Of a DNA stretch of 8,970 bases, positions 1 through 6,251 are shown piece by piece. Position numbers and translations under genes: made by a program. The stretch covers positions 1 through 8,970 of the forward strand of contig MERE01000022.1 in assembly GCA_001771975.1 (NCBI GenBank). The letters run 5' to 3'. The DNA comes from Betaproteobacteria bacterium RIFCSPLOWO2_02_FULL_68_150 (GTDB lineage: Bacteria > Pseudomonadota > Gammaproteobacteria > Burkholderiales > SG8-39). The first letter of the stretch is position 1. Every line of letters begins with the position of its first letter. The notes beneath the pieces are model-generated. The model ran no database searches. It was given only the letters and a program-made list of their open reading frames with translations, and was not told the origin of the DNA.

Positions 1-699
1 GCGCACGTCGACGTTGTTGAGCAGCGCGGTGCGCGGCGCGGCGAGCGCGACCGTGTCCAGGTAAGCGCGCAGCCGCTCGGCGGCAGGCTGCATGAGCGCC
101 GAGTGGAAGGGTGCGCTCACCGGCAGCGGCAAGGCGCGCTTCGCGCCCTTCGCCTTGCACGCTTCGATCGCGCGCGCCACGGCGGCCTTGTGTCCGGCGA
201 TCACGACCTGGCCGGGGGCGTTGAAGTTCACCGCCTGCACCACCTCGCCCTGCGCCGCCTCCGCGCAGGCGGCGCCCACCGCGTCGTCGTCGAGATTCAG
301 GATGGCGGCCATCGCGCCTACCCCTTCCGGCACCGCCTCCTGCATGCACCGGGCGCGGAAGCGCACCAGCGGCAGCGCCTGGGCGAGCGTCAGGGCGCCG
401 GCCGCGACGAGAGCGCTGTACTCGCCGAGGCTGTGGCCGGCAACCACCTCGGGCTCGGGCCCGCCGAGCGCGATCCAGCTGCGGTACGCGGCCACCCCGG
501 CGGCGAGCATGGCCGGCTGCGTGTTGACCGTAAGGTTGAGCTGCTCCGCCGGCCCTTCGTCGAGCAGGTGCAGAAAATCGGCGCCAAGCACCTGTGCCGC
601 CTCAGCGCGCACCGACTCCACCGCTGGCGACGCGCCGTAGGCCTTGAGCATGCCTACGGCCTGCGAGCCTTGGCCGGGGAACACCATCGCCAGCTTCAT
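1..699 (-). CDS. fabD: Malonyl-CoA:ACP transacylase FabD (3' end missing)
   Basis: Transfers the malonyl group from CoA to acyl carrier protein, supplying the extender unit for type II fatty-acid synthesis in the cytoplasm. The first 233 codons are present; the family is usually about 310 residues, so the C-terminal quarter lies beyond the left edge. The N-terminus MKLAMVFPGQGSQ is typical, with the GQGSQ oxyanion loop at residues 9-13. The nucleophile is Ser90 in GHSLGEYSAL, an arginine in the FRAR segment near residue 115 matches the malonate-binding arginine, and His199 in SAPFHS is the catalytic histidine. The ATG at 697-699 gives this standard N-terminus; upstream there is only a weak GAGAGA ribosome binding site. 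It is the last gene seen of the yceD-rpmF-plsX-fabH-fabD operon but stands 115 bases from fabH. Identification is by motifs and context and is secure. Confidence 0.96.
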   Translation of the reverse strand, partial: MKLAMVFPGQGSQAVGMLKAYGASPAVESVRAEAAQVLGADFLHLLDEGPAEQLNLTVNTQPAMLAAGVAAYRSWIALGGPEPEVVAGHSLGEYSALVAAGALTLAQALPLVRFRARCMQEAVPEGVGAMAAILNLDDDAVGAACAEAAQGEVVQAVNFNAPGQVVIAGHKAAVARAIEACKAKGAKRALPLPVSAPFHSALMQPAAERLRAYLDTVALAAPRTALLNNVDVR

Positions 700-725
700 G
701 CGCTGTCTCTCACTGGTTCTATCGA

Positions 726-761
726 TCTCGGGTTTTCGCGCTGCAGCGCGAAAACCCGAGA
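726..761. repeat. Perfect 36-bp palindrome between fabH and fabD
   Basis: Two 16-base arms (726-741 and 746-761) are exact reverse complements around a TGCA centre. After one mismatch (725/762) two more pairs follow (724/763 and 723/764). In the fabH-to-fabD transcript this folds into a very stable hairpin about 27 bases before the fabD start codon. No T-run follows it on either strand, so it is not a textbook intrinsic terminator. It may be an attenuator, an RNA-processing or stabilising hairpin, or a REP-like dispersed repeat; the sequence alone does not decide. Confidence 0.85.
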
Positions 762-770
762 CCGGGGAAA

Positions 771-798
771 TTCATATTCAGGCCGCCTCACTTGTCCG
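771..798 (-). promoter_or_regulatory. Weak candidate internal promoter for fabD
   Basis: On the minus strand CGGACA (793-798) lies 16 bases before TATGAA (771-776), each matching four of six sigma70 consensus bases. It sits in the unusually long fabH-fabD spacer, upstream of the palindrome. The match is modest and could be chance in a spacer with a short AT-rich patch. Confidence 0.25.
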
Positions 799-814
799 AG
801 CTCCGCACCCGCGC

Positions 815-1774
815 CTACATCGTCGCCAGCACCGCGCCCCAGGTGAAACCGCCGCCCACCCCCTCCATCAGGACGCGATGGCCGGTGCGGATCCGGCCCG
901 AGCGCACGCACTCATCGAGCGCCAGCGGCACTGAGGCCGCAGACGTGTTGCCGTGGTGATCGACGGTGACCACCAGCCGTTCCAGCGGCAGCCCGAGCTT
1001 GCGTGCGGTGGCCTCGAGAATGCGCACGTTGGCCTGGTGCGGGATCAGCCAGTCGATGTCGCCGACCTTCATGCCGGCGGCGCTCAGGGTCTCGCGCGCG
1101 ACCTCGTCGAGCACCTTCACCGCCATCTTGAAAACCTGGTTGCCCTGCATCTGCAGGTACGGCGAGCCGACGATGCGTCCGCCGCTCACATTGCCGGGCA
1201 CCGAGAGCGCGCTGGCGTAGCTGCCATCGGCATGCAGCGCCGACGCATGGATGCCTGGCGCCGAGTCCGCCGCCAGCACCACCGCGCCGGCACCGTCGCC
1301 GAACAGCACGCAGGTGGCGCGGTCGTTCCAGTCCATGATGCGCGAGAACACCTCCGTGCCGACCACCAGGGCACGGCGTACCGTGCCGCCGCGAATGAAG
1401 CTGTCGGCCGTCGCCAGTCCGTAGATGAAGCCGCTGCACACGGCCTGCACGTCGAACGCCGGGCAGCCCTTGGCGCCGAGCTTCGCCTGCAGCAGGCAGG
1501 CGGTGCTCGGAAACACGAAATCCGGGGTCGATGTGGCAACGATGATCAGGTCGATGTCGCCGGGCGCGAGCTGCGCCGCGGCGAGCGCCGCGCGGCTCGC
1601 TTCGAGCGCCAGGTCGCTGGAACCCTGCGAGGCGTCGGCGATGCGGCGCTCGACGATCCCGGTGCGCTCGCGGATCCAGCTGTCCGTGGTATCGAGCCGC
1701 TGCGCGAACTCGTCGTTGCGCACCACGCGCGCGGGCAGGTAGGCGCCCGTGGCGACGATGCGGGAATAGATCAT
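815..1774 (-). CDS. fabH: Beta-ketoacyl-ACP synthase III FabH
   Basis: Condenses acetyl-CoA with malonyl-ACP to start each fatty-acid chain. The 319-residue protein is full length for the family. The Cys-His-Asn triad is visible: Cys113 in the segment DVQAVCSGF, His246 in WLIPHQANVRI and Asn276 in DHHGNTSAA. The WIRERTGI segment (residues 33-40) and the glycine-rich C-terminus GVGGGFTWGA are also typical. Its ATG overlaps the plsX stop codon as ATGA, a layout that usually means translational coupling, and a GGAG element (1784-1787, minus strand) lies nine bases upstream inside plsX. The gene ends ATG-TAG and is followed by a long spacer before fabD. No disrupted or missing catalytic residues were seen. 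Confidence 0.98.
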   Translation of the reverse strand: MIYSRIVATGAYLPARVVRNDEFAQRLDTTDSWIRERTGIVERRIADASQGSSDLALEASRAALAAAQLAPGDIDLIIVATSTPDFVFPSTACLLQAKLGAKGCPAFDVQAVCSGFIYGLATADSFIRGGTVRRALVVGTEVFSRIMDWNDRATCVLFGDGAGAVVLAADSAPGIHASALHADGSYASALSVPGNVSGGRIVGSPYLQMQGNQVFKMAVKVLDEVARETLSAAGMKVGDIDWLIPHQANVRILEATARKLGLPLERLVVTVDHHGNTSAASVPLALDECVRSGRIRTGHRVLMEGVGGGFTWGAVLATM

Positions 1775-2802
1775 GCCGCAGCGCTCCGCGCGGCCGGATG
1801 CAAATGCGCCATGCGCTGGGTGATGCGCTGGACGACATCATTGCGCACCTCCTCTTCGGCGCGGCGCAACGCCTGGCCGAAGGCAAAGGCGTCGGCCGAG
1901 CCGTGGCTCTTGATCACGATGCCGCGCAAACCGAGCAGACTGGCGCCGTTGTAGCGTCGGTGGTCCATGCGCTGCTTGAAGGCTTTCAGCACCGGCATCG
2001 AAAGCAACGCCGCGAGCTTGCGCAGCGGATTGCGGGTGAATTCCTGCTTCAGCGCCGCCGTCATCATCTGCGCCACTCCCTCCGAGGCCTTGAGCACCGC
2101 GTTGCCGACGAAACCGTCGCACACCACCACGTCGGCCGTGCCCTTGTAGATGTCATCGCCCTCGACATTACCGACGAAATTGAGCCCGCTGTCGCGCAGC
2201 AGGTCGGCCGCCAGTTTCACGGTCTCGTTGCCCTTGATGTCCTCGACGCCGATGTTGAGCAGCCCGACCGCCGGCCGCTCCTGGTGCTCGAGCGCTGCCA
2301 CCAGCATTGCGCCCATGACGCCGAACTGCATCAGCTGCTCGGGCGTGCAGTCGACGTTGGCGCCGAGATCGAGCACGTAGGTATAGCTGTCGCGCATGTT
2401 GGGCAGCACCGAGGCGATCGCCGGCCGGTCGATGCCGGGAAGCGTCTTCAGGACGAACCTGGACATCGCCATCAACGCTCCGGTGTTGCCCGCGCTGACG
2501 CAGGCATGCGCCTCGCCGTGATGCACCAGATTGATCGCGAGGCGCATCGAGGAGTGCTTCTTGTAGCGCAGGGCCTGCACGGGCGCTTCGTCCATGCCGA
2601 CCACTTCGGCGGCCGGATGCACCCGCAGGCGGGGGCCCGGAGAGGCGCCGCGCGCGTCGAGCTCCGCCCGTATCGCCTCGTCCAGTCCGACCAGGACGCA
2701 GTTGACCCCGCTGCTGGCGCGCAAGAACTCGAGCGCAGCCGGCACCGTCACCCGGGGGCCGTGATCTCCCCCCATGCAGTCAACGGCTACGGTGATATCC
2801 AT
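1771..2802 (-). CDS. plsX: Phosphate acyltransferase PlsX
   Basis: Makes acyl-phosphate from acyl-ACP, which PlsY then uses to acylate glycerol-3-phosphate, so it links fatty-acid synthesis to phospholipid synthesis; the enzyme is peripheral to the inner membrane. The 343-residue length is normal. Family motifs run in order: VDCMGGDHGP (7-16), MDEAPVQALRYKK (70-82), SAGNTGAL (103-110), DLGANVDC (145-152), NIGVEDIKGNE (183-193) and CDGFVGN (228-234). The reading frame stays open upstream to 3090, but the ATG at 2800-2802 gives the standard family N-terminus, whereas the upstream extension is low-complexity Arg/Ala and runs across rpmF. No Shine-Dalgarno sequence precedes this ATG; the spacer there is a GC-only repeat. 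The stop overlaps the fabH start by four bases. Confidence 0.97.
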   Translation of the reverse strand: MDITVAVDCMGGDHGPRVTVPAALEFLRASSGVNCVLVGLDEAIRAELDARGASPGPRLRVHPAAEVVGMDEAPVQALRYKKHSSMRLAINLVHHGEAHACVSAGNTGALMAMSRFVLKTLPGIDRPAIASVLPNMRDSYTYVLDLGANVDCTPEQLMQFGVMGAMLVAALEHQERPAVGLLNIGVEDIKGNETVKLAADLLRDSGLNFVGNVEGDDIYKGTADVVVCDGFVGNAVLKASEGVAQMMTAALKQEFTRNPLRKLAALLSMPVLKAFKQRMDHRRYNGASLLGLRGIVIKSHGSADAFAFGQALRRAEEEVRNDVVQRITQRMAHLHPAARSAAA

Positions 2803-2824
2803 GCGGCCGTGCGCCGGCGCGCGT

Positions 2825-2851
2825 GCGGCGCGCGCGGCGCGCGCGGCGCGA
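2825..2851. repeat. Three tandem 9-bp GC repeats in the rpmF-plsX spacer
   Basis: The unit GCGGCGCGC occurs at 2825-2833 and 2834-2842, and with a final A at 2843-2851. The tract fills the centre of the 62-base spacer between the rpmF stop codon and the plsX start and replaces any recognisable plsX ribosome binding site. Its length may vary by slippage. Confidence 0.8.
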
Positions 2852-2864
2852 CGTTGCGCTCGGG

Positions 2865-3044
2865 CTACTCGCTCTTGCTCCGCACCACTTTCTTGCCGCG
2901 ATAGAACCCGGTCGGGCTGACGTGGTGGCGCAGGTGCACCTCGCCAGTGGTCGGCTCGATCGCGAGCGGCGGATTGGTGAGGAAGTCGTGCGCGCGGTGC
3001 ATGCCGCGCTTCGATGGGGTCTTGCGGTTCTGCGGTACTGCCAT
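2865..3044 (-). CDS. rpmF: 50S ribosomal protein L32
   Basis: A small basic structural protein of the large ribosomal subunit. The 59 residues begin MAVPQNRKTPSKRGMHRAHD and contain GEVHLRHHVSPTGFYRGKKV, which matches L32 of Proteobacteria. It has no cysteines, so it is the zinc-independent form rather than the four-cysteine form found in many other bacteria. The ATG at 3042-3044 is preceded by a good AGGAG ribosome binding site. The gene sits 52 bases after yceD and 62 bases before plsX, in the standard order yceD-rpmF-plsX, where co-transcription with lipid genes is well known in Escherichia coli. Confidence 0.98.
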   Translation of the reverse strand: MAVPQNRKTPSKRGMHRAHDFLTNPPLAIEPTTGEVHLRHHVSPTGFYRGKKVVRSKSE

Positions 3045-3050
3045 GGTCTG

Positions 3051-3055
3051 CTCCT
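3051..3055 (-). promoter_or_regulatory. Ribosome binding site of rpmF
   Basis: AGGAG on the minus strand, six bases before the rpmF ATG. It is the clearest Shine-Dalgarno sequence in this operon, consistent with the high output needed for a ribosomal protein compared with plsX and yceD, which lack one. Confidence 0.8.
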
Positions 3056-3096
3056 GTGTAGATGATCGTTTCGCGGGCCCTCAGGCCCATCCTGCG

Positions 3097-3591
3097 TCAA
3101 CGCTTTCCGCCCATCAGGGCACGCAGCCCGGCGAACGGCCGTTGCTGCGCGGCGGACACATCGCCCTCGCGCGACCTGCATTGCTCGTGCCGCGGCGCAA
3201 TCGGAATCGCAAGCAGCACTTCGTCCTCGACCAGGTCGAGAACCGGCATCTCCCTTTGCGCGACGATGCGCTCCGGCCCTTCTGCATCCACCGCAAGCGT
3301 TGCGATCTCCGCTTCGTCGCCGTAGAGCAGCAGCAGCGCCTCCGACCGCAATGCGAATTCCAGTGGCCCGAGACAACGCTGACACGTCAACTGCAACGTC
3401 CCCTCGACGCTCAGCAGCAGAGCCGGCCGCCCCTGCTCCTGCGGCAATCCCTGCAACGCATAATGAAGCGTGCCGTGGGTAGCGTATAACTCGCTCTGCA
3501 GGCGAGGACAATCCTTCAGCTGCCAGTTGCCGCTCAATATCGCACCGGACCGCGCAAACTCGAAGCCGTCGATCACCGGCGCATGCGGCAT
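3097..3591 (-). CDS. yceD: YceD family protein (DUF177), rRNA accumulation factor
   Basis: A 164-residue protein of the YceD/DUF177 family, whose members lie beside rpmF across bacteria and have been linked to 23S rRNA accumulation; the biochemical role is poorly defined. The family signature is a CxxC pair in LTCQRCLGPLEF (Cys70 and Cys73), and the acidic DLVEDEVLLAIPIAPRHEQC segment near residues 118-137 is also characteristic. The N-terminal VIDGFEFARSG matches betaproteobacterial members. The ATG at 3589-3591 is chosen from this conserved N-terminus. There is no Shine-Dalgarno sequence, and the predicted promoter places the transcript start only a few bases upstream. First gene of the fab operon, diverging from maf. 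Confidence 0.93.
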   Translation of the reverse strand: MPHAPVIDGFEFARSGAILSGNWQLKDCPRLQSELYATHGTLHYALQGLPQEQGRPALLLSVEGTLQLTCQRCLGPLEFALRSEALLLLYGDEAEIATLAVDAEGPERIVAQREMPVLDLVEDEVLLAIPIAPRHEQCRSREGDVSAAQQRPFAGLRALMGGKR

Positions 3592-3600
3592 GGGGCGCGG

Positions 3601-3629
3601 ATGATATCATTGCTGAAAAAGCTCGTCAA
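3601..3629 (-). promoter_or_regulatory. Sigma70 promoter of the yceD-rpmF-plsX-fabH-fabD operon
   Basis: Read on the minus strand, TTGACG (3624-3629) is followed by exactly 17 bases and then TATCAT (3601-3606), preceded by TG one base earlier as in extended -10 promoters. Both boxes match five of six consensus bases. The transcript would start near 3594, only about three bases before the yceD ATG at 3591. Prediction from sequence only. Confidence 0.8.
3602..3610 (+). promoter_or_regulatory. Candidate extended -10 element for maf
   Basis: The plus strand also reads TGATATCAT here, because ATGATATCAT (3601-3610) is a perfect palindrome. It gives an extended -10 box facing maf, with a start near 3617 and a leader of about 22 bases. 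No good -35 box lies upstream on this strand, so strength would rest on the extended -10. A different maf promoter inside yceD cannot be excluded. Confidence 0.45.
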
Positions 3630-3638
3630 AACAAAGTG

Positions 3639-4229
3639 ATGGCACAGAGCCGGAGCATCGTACTGGCGTCGACCTCGAATTATCGACGCGCGCTGCTGGC
3701 GCGCTTGCGGGTCGAGTTCGAGTGCGCCGCACCGCAGGTCGCTGAATCAGTCGAGCCCGGCGAGACCCCGGCGACGGCCGCGCTGCGGCTCGCGGTGCTG
3801 AAAGCACGCGCGGTAGCGCCGCGATTCGCCGGCGCACTCATCGTCGGCTCGGACCAGGTGGCGTCCTGCGACGGAGTGCGCCTCGGCAAACCCGGTCACC
3901 GCGCCAACGCGATTCGACAACTCGAGCATCTGAGCGGCAAGGTCGCCGAATTCGCGACCGCGGTCTGCGTGCTGGATGCCGCGACCGGCGTGCTGTTGTC
4001 GCGCCTCGTGCCTTGCCGCGTCACCTTCCGCCCCCTCGGCCGCGCACAGATCGAGGCCTACGTCGATCGCGAGCAGCCCTACGACTGCGCCGGCAGCGCC
4101 AAGTCGGAGGGCCTGGGCATTGCGTTGCTGGCGCGCATCGAGACCGACGACCCGACCTCGCTGGTGGGCTTGCCGCTGATCGCGCTCACCGAATTGCTGG
4201 CCGAAGCGGGCCTGCCGGTGCTTGCCTGA
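3639..4229 (+). CDS. Maf family nucleotide pyrophosphatase, YceF-like
   Basis: Maf proteins hydrolyse non-canonical or modified nucleoside triphosphates to monophosphates; the YceF subfamily prefers 7-methyl-GTP. The 196 residues are full length. Seen motifs are LASTSNYRRALL (9-20), where YceF-type proteins usually have Pro in place of Asn14, the catalytic Asp72 in IVGSDQVA, LGKPG (82-86), and DCAGSAKSEGLGI (149-161) followed by DPTSLVGLPLI. The YRR after the STS loop and the location beside yceD-rpmF favour YceF over the YhdE dTTP/UTP type, but specificity is inferred. The ATG at 3639 is preferred; an in-frame GTG at 3636 is the only nearby alternative, and the ribosome binding site is weak for both. 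The stop overlaps the next gene by one base. Confidence 0.93.
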   Translation: MAQSRSIVLASTSNYRRALLARLRVEFECAAPQVAESVEPGETPATAALRLAVLKARAVAPRFAGALIVGSDQVASCDGVRLGKPGHRANAIRQLEHLSGKVAEFATAVCVLDAATGVLLSRLVPCRVTFRPLGRAQIEAYVDREQPYDCAGSAKSEGLGIALLARIETDDPTSLVGLPLIALTELLAEAGLPVLA

Positions 4230-4930
4230 TGCCGGTGCTTTATGTGATTGCGGCGTCGCTGGGCGGGACGGCGCTGGATGCCCTGCCCGCGGCGGCGATC
4301 GGCGTCGTCAGGGGATTGCGCGACTTCGTCGCCGAGAACCCGAAAAGCGCACGCGCCTTTCTGTCCGCGCTCGGCATGCCGGTTGCGCTGCGCGAGCTGA
4401 ATATCGGACGGCTCGACGAGCACACGCGGGCGCCGGAACTGCCGGCGCTGCTTGCGCCGCTGCGCCAGAGCCGGTCGCTGGGGCTCCTCTCCGAGGCGGG
4501 CTGTCCGGGCGTGGCGGATCCAGGCGCGCCGCTGGTAGGCCTGGCGCATCGCGAGGGCTTTCGCGTCGCCCCGTTGGTCGGACCTTCGTCGATCGTGCTC
4601 GCCCTGATGGCCTCTGGACTGGAAGGCCAGCGCTTCGCTTTTTGCGGTTACCTGCCGCGCGAACGCTCGCGGCGGATCCAGCGCATCCGCGAACTCGAAC
4701 TGCGCTCCCGCATCGAGCGCGAGACCGAGATCTTCATCGAGACGCCCTACCGCAACCAGGCGCTGCTTGCCGCCCTGTGCGACGCCTGCAGGCCGGATAC
4801 GCGCCTTTGCATCGCGACCGATCTGACCCTGCCGGGCGAAACGATCGCTTTGCACGGCATTGCCGAGTGGCGCCGGCGCCCGCTCGAACTGGCCGGCAAG
4901 CTGGCGGTGTTCCTGCTTCAGGCGGCCTGA
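4229..4930 (+). CDS. RsmI-like SAM-dependent methyltransferase (tetrapyrrole methylase fold)
   Basis: A 233-residue protein of the tetrapyrrole-methylase fold related to RsmI, which methylates the ribose of C1402 in 16S rRNA. Recognisable blocks are LYVIAASLGG (4-13), the SAM-binding GLLSEAGCPGVADPGA (85-100), VGPSS (117-121), FAFCGYLPRERSRR (136-149) and the ETPYR segment (171-175). It is shorter than RsmI (about 285 residues), and its first block lacks the PTPIGNLGD motif, so it is probably the RsmI-like paralogue often seen beside maf in Betaproteobacteria rather than RsmI itself; its substrate is unknown. The ATG overlaps the maf stop as TGATG, implying coupled translation. It converges with the S49 peptidase gene, 30 bases apart. 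Confidence 0.88.
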   Translation: MPVLYVIAASLGGTALDALPAAAIGVVRGLRDFVAENPKSARAFLSALGMPVALRELNIGRLDEHTRAPELPALLAPLRQSRSLGLLSEAGCPGVADPGAPLVGLAHREGFRVAPLVGPSSIVLALMASGLEGQRFAFCGYLPRERSRRIQRIRELELRSRIERETEIFIETPYRNQALLAALCDACRPDTRLCIATDLTLPGETIALHGIAEWRRRPLELAGKLAVFLLQAA

Positions 4931-4960
4931 GCGGCGTGCGCCGCGGCGTCGATGCGCGCC

Positions 4961-5902
4961 TCAGCGCAGGCTCGCCGGCACGCGCGCGGCAAACTCCAGC
5001 AGCCCTGCGGCGACGCCGGCACCGAGGCGTCGCGCGAATTTCTCGGCGATGTTTTCCTTCTGCGTGTAATCGACGATGTCCTCGGCCTTGATGACCTCGC
5101 GCGCCACGTGGTCGAGGCTGCCGAGCGCATCGGCCAATCCCAGTTCGATGCTGCGGCTGCCGCTCCAGATCAAGCCCGAAAAAATCTCCGGCGCCTCTTT
5201 GAGGCGCTTGCCGCGGCCCTCGCGCACCGCCACAATGAACTGCTGGTGGATCTCGTTCATGAGCGCTTGCGCGTACTCCTTGTGCCGCTCCTCCAGCGGC
5301 AGGAACGGATCGAGCATGCCCTTGTTGTCGCCGGCGGTGAGCAGGCGGCGCTCGATGCCGAGCTTTTCCATCAGCCCGGTGACGCCGAATCCGTCCATGC
5401 GCACGCCGATCGAACCGACGATGCTCGCGCGGCTGACGTAGATGCGGTCCGCGGCCGCCGCGGCGTAATAGCCGCCCGACGCGCACAGGTCTTCGACCAC
5501 CGCATACAGCGGGATGTTGGGGTATTTCTGCCGCAAGCGGCGCATCTCGTCGTAGATGGTCTGCGCCTGCACCGGGCTGCCGCCGGGAGAGTTGATGCGC
5601 AGCACCACGCCTTGCGTATTCTTGTCCTTGAACGCCGAGTTGAGCGCGTTGCTGATCTTCTCGGCGCTCGCATCCGTTCCCGGCGCGATCAGGCCGTTGA
5701 TCTCCACCAGCGCCGTGTGGCGGCCCTTGCTCTCGCCGTAACCCTTCCAGTCGACCGCGAGCAGAATGATCACGGTGAGGTAGGCGAAGGTCAGCAACTT
5801 GAAAAAGATGCCCCAGGCGCGCGCGCGGCGCTGCTCCTTGAGCGCTGCCGTGGCGAGTTTTTCGATGACCCCGCGCTCCCAGCCTTGATCGTTCTCAGTC
5901 AT
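4961..5902 (-). CDS. S49 family membrane serine peptidase (SppA-like)
   Basis: Signal-peptide-peptidase-type protease of the inner membrane. The 313 residues begin with a polar, charged segment (1-30), then one hydrophobic membrane helix (about 31-50, GIFFKLLTFAYLTVIILLAV), then the protease domain. The catalytic pair is Ser142 in EDLCASGGYY and Lys194 in AGDNKGMLDPF; the NSPGGSPVQA segment (104-113) forms the substrate-side loop, and SIVGSIGV (160-167) is conserved. At this length it is the single-domain form, not the two-repeat E. coli SppA of about 618 residues, and it may equally be a SohB-like enzyme. The ATG lies eight bases inside the end of the Rieske gene, with GGAA seven bases upstream. 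Last gene of the rluC operon; catalytic residues intact. Confidence 0.93.
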   Translation of the reverse strand: MTENDQGWERGVIEKLATAALKEQRRARAWGIFFKLLTFAYLTVIILLAVDWKGYGESKGRHTALVEINGLIAPGTDASAEKISNALNSAFKDKNTQGVVLRINSPGGSPVQAQTIYDEMRRLRQKYPNIPLYAVVEDLCASGGYYAAAAADRIYVSRASIVGSIGVRMDGFGVTGLMEKLGIERRLLTAGDNKGMLDPFLPLEERHKEYAQALMNEIHQQFIVAVREGRGKRLKEAPEIFSGLIWSGSRSIELGLADALGSLDHVAREVIKAEDIVDYTQKENIAEKFARRLGAGVAAGLLEFAARVPASLR

Positions 5903-6251
5903 CTTCCGGTTCCATGTAGTAGACGTAGCCGCCGCGTTCCTCGATCCGCAGCCGGCGCAGCGGCGTGCCGGCGCAGGGTCCGCCGAGGCAGCGGCCGCTC
6001 GCCGGTGCGTAGCTTGCGCCGTGCATCGAGCATATCAAATTGCGTCCCTCGGAGTCGAAGACTTCGCCTTCGCGCCAGTCGAGTTCGATCGACCGGTGGC
6101 CGCAGCGATTGAGGTAGCCGTACACCGCGCCCCCGAAGCGGATGACGAAGGCCGCCGCGGTCTCGCCGCAATGTTCGACCTCGAAGCGGACCGCCTTGCC
6201 GCGGTCTGCCAGCTCGGCCGCGGCGCAGATCAGGCGTTCGCTTCCAGCCAC
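5895..6251 (-). CDS. Small Rieske [2Fe-2S] protein
   Basis: A stand-alone Rieske ferredoxin-like protein of about 118 residues. The cluster ligands are all present: Cys50 and His52 in LNRCGHRSIE, and Cys74 and His77 in LICSMHGASY, spaced as in Rieske domains. There is no signal peptide, membrane anchor or oxygenase catalytic domain, so it should be a soluble cytoplasmic electron carrier; its partner is unknown. No ATG is available: the best start is GTG at 6249-6251, overlapping the phosphatase gene by 22 bases and placing the conserved ERLICAAAELAD at the N-terminus. It overlaps the peptidase start by eight bases. Function within this operon is not known; I infer only co-expression. Confidence 0.88.
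   Translation of the reverse strand: MAGSERLICAAAELADRGKAVRFEVEHCGETAAAFVIRFGGAVYGYLNRCGHRSIELDWREGEVFDSEGRNLICSMHGASYAPASGRCLGGPCAGTPLRRLRIEERGGYVYYMEPEDD

Noticed and set aside
1798..2904. Plus-strand open frame of 368 residues opposite plsX
   Set aside because: plsX motifs are complete on the minus strand; the opposite frame is His/Arg/Ala-rich with no family resemblance.
3075..3088. GGGCC/GGCCC hairpin between yceD and rpmF as an L32 leader element
   Set aside because: A 5-bp stem in a GC-rich spacer is too weak to support an attenuator, and it does not touch the rpmF ribosome binding site.
4931..4944. GCGGC/GCCGC hairpin between the convergent methyltransferase and peptidase genes as a two-way terminator
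   Set aside because: The stem is only 5 bp and no T-run follows on either strand; common by chance at this GC content. Termination here may be Rho-dependent.
4952..6112. Plus-strand open frame of 386 residues opposite the S49 peptidase and Rieske genes
   Set aside because: Both minus-strand genes show intact catalytic or ligand motifs; the plus frame is Arg/Ala/Asp-rich shadow sequence without a domain.
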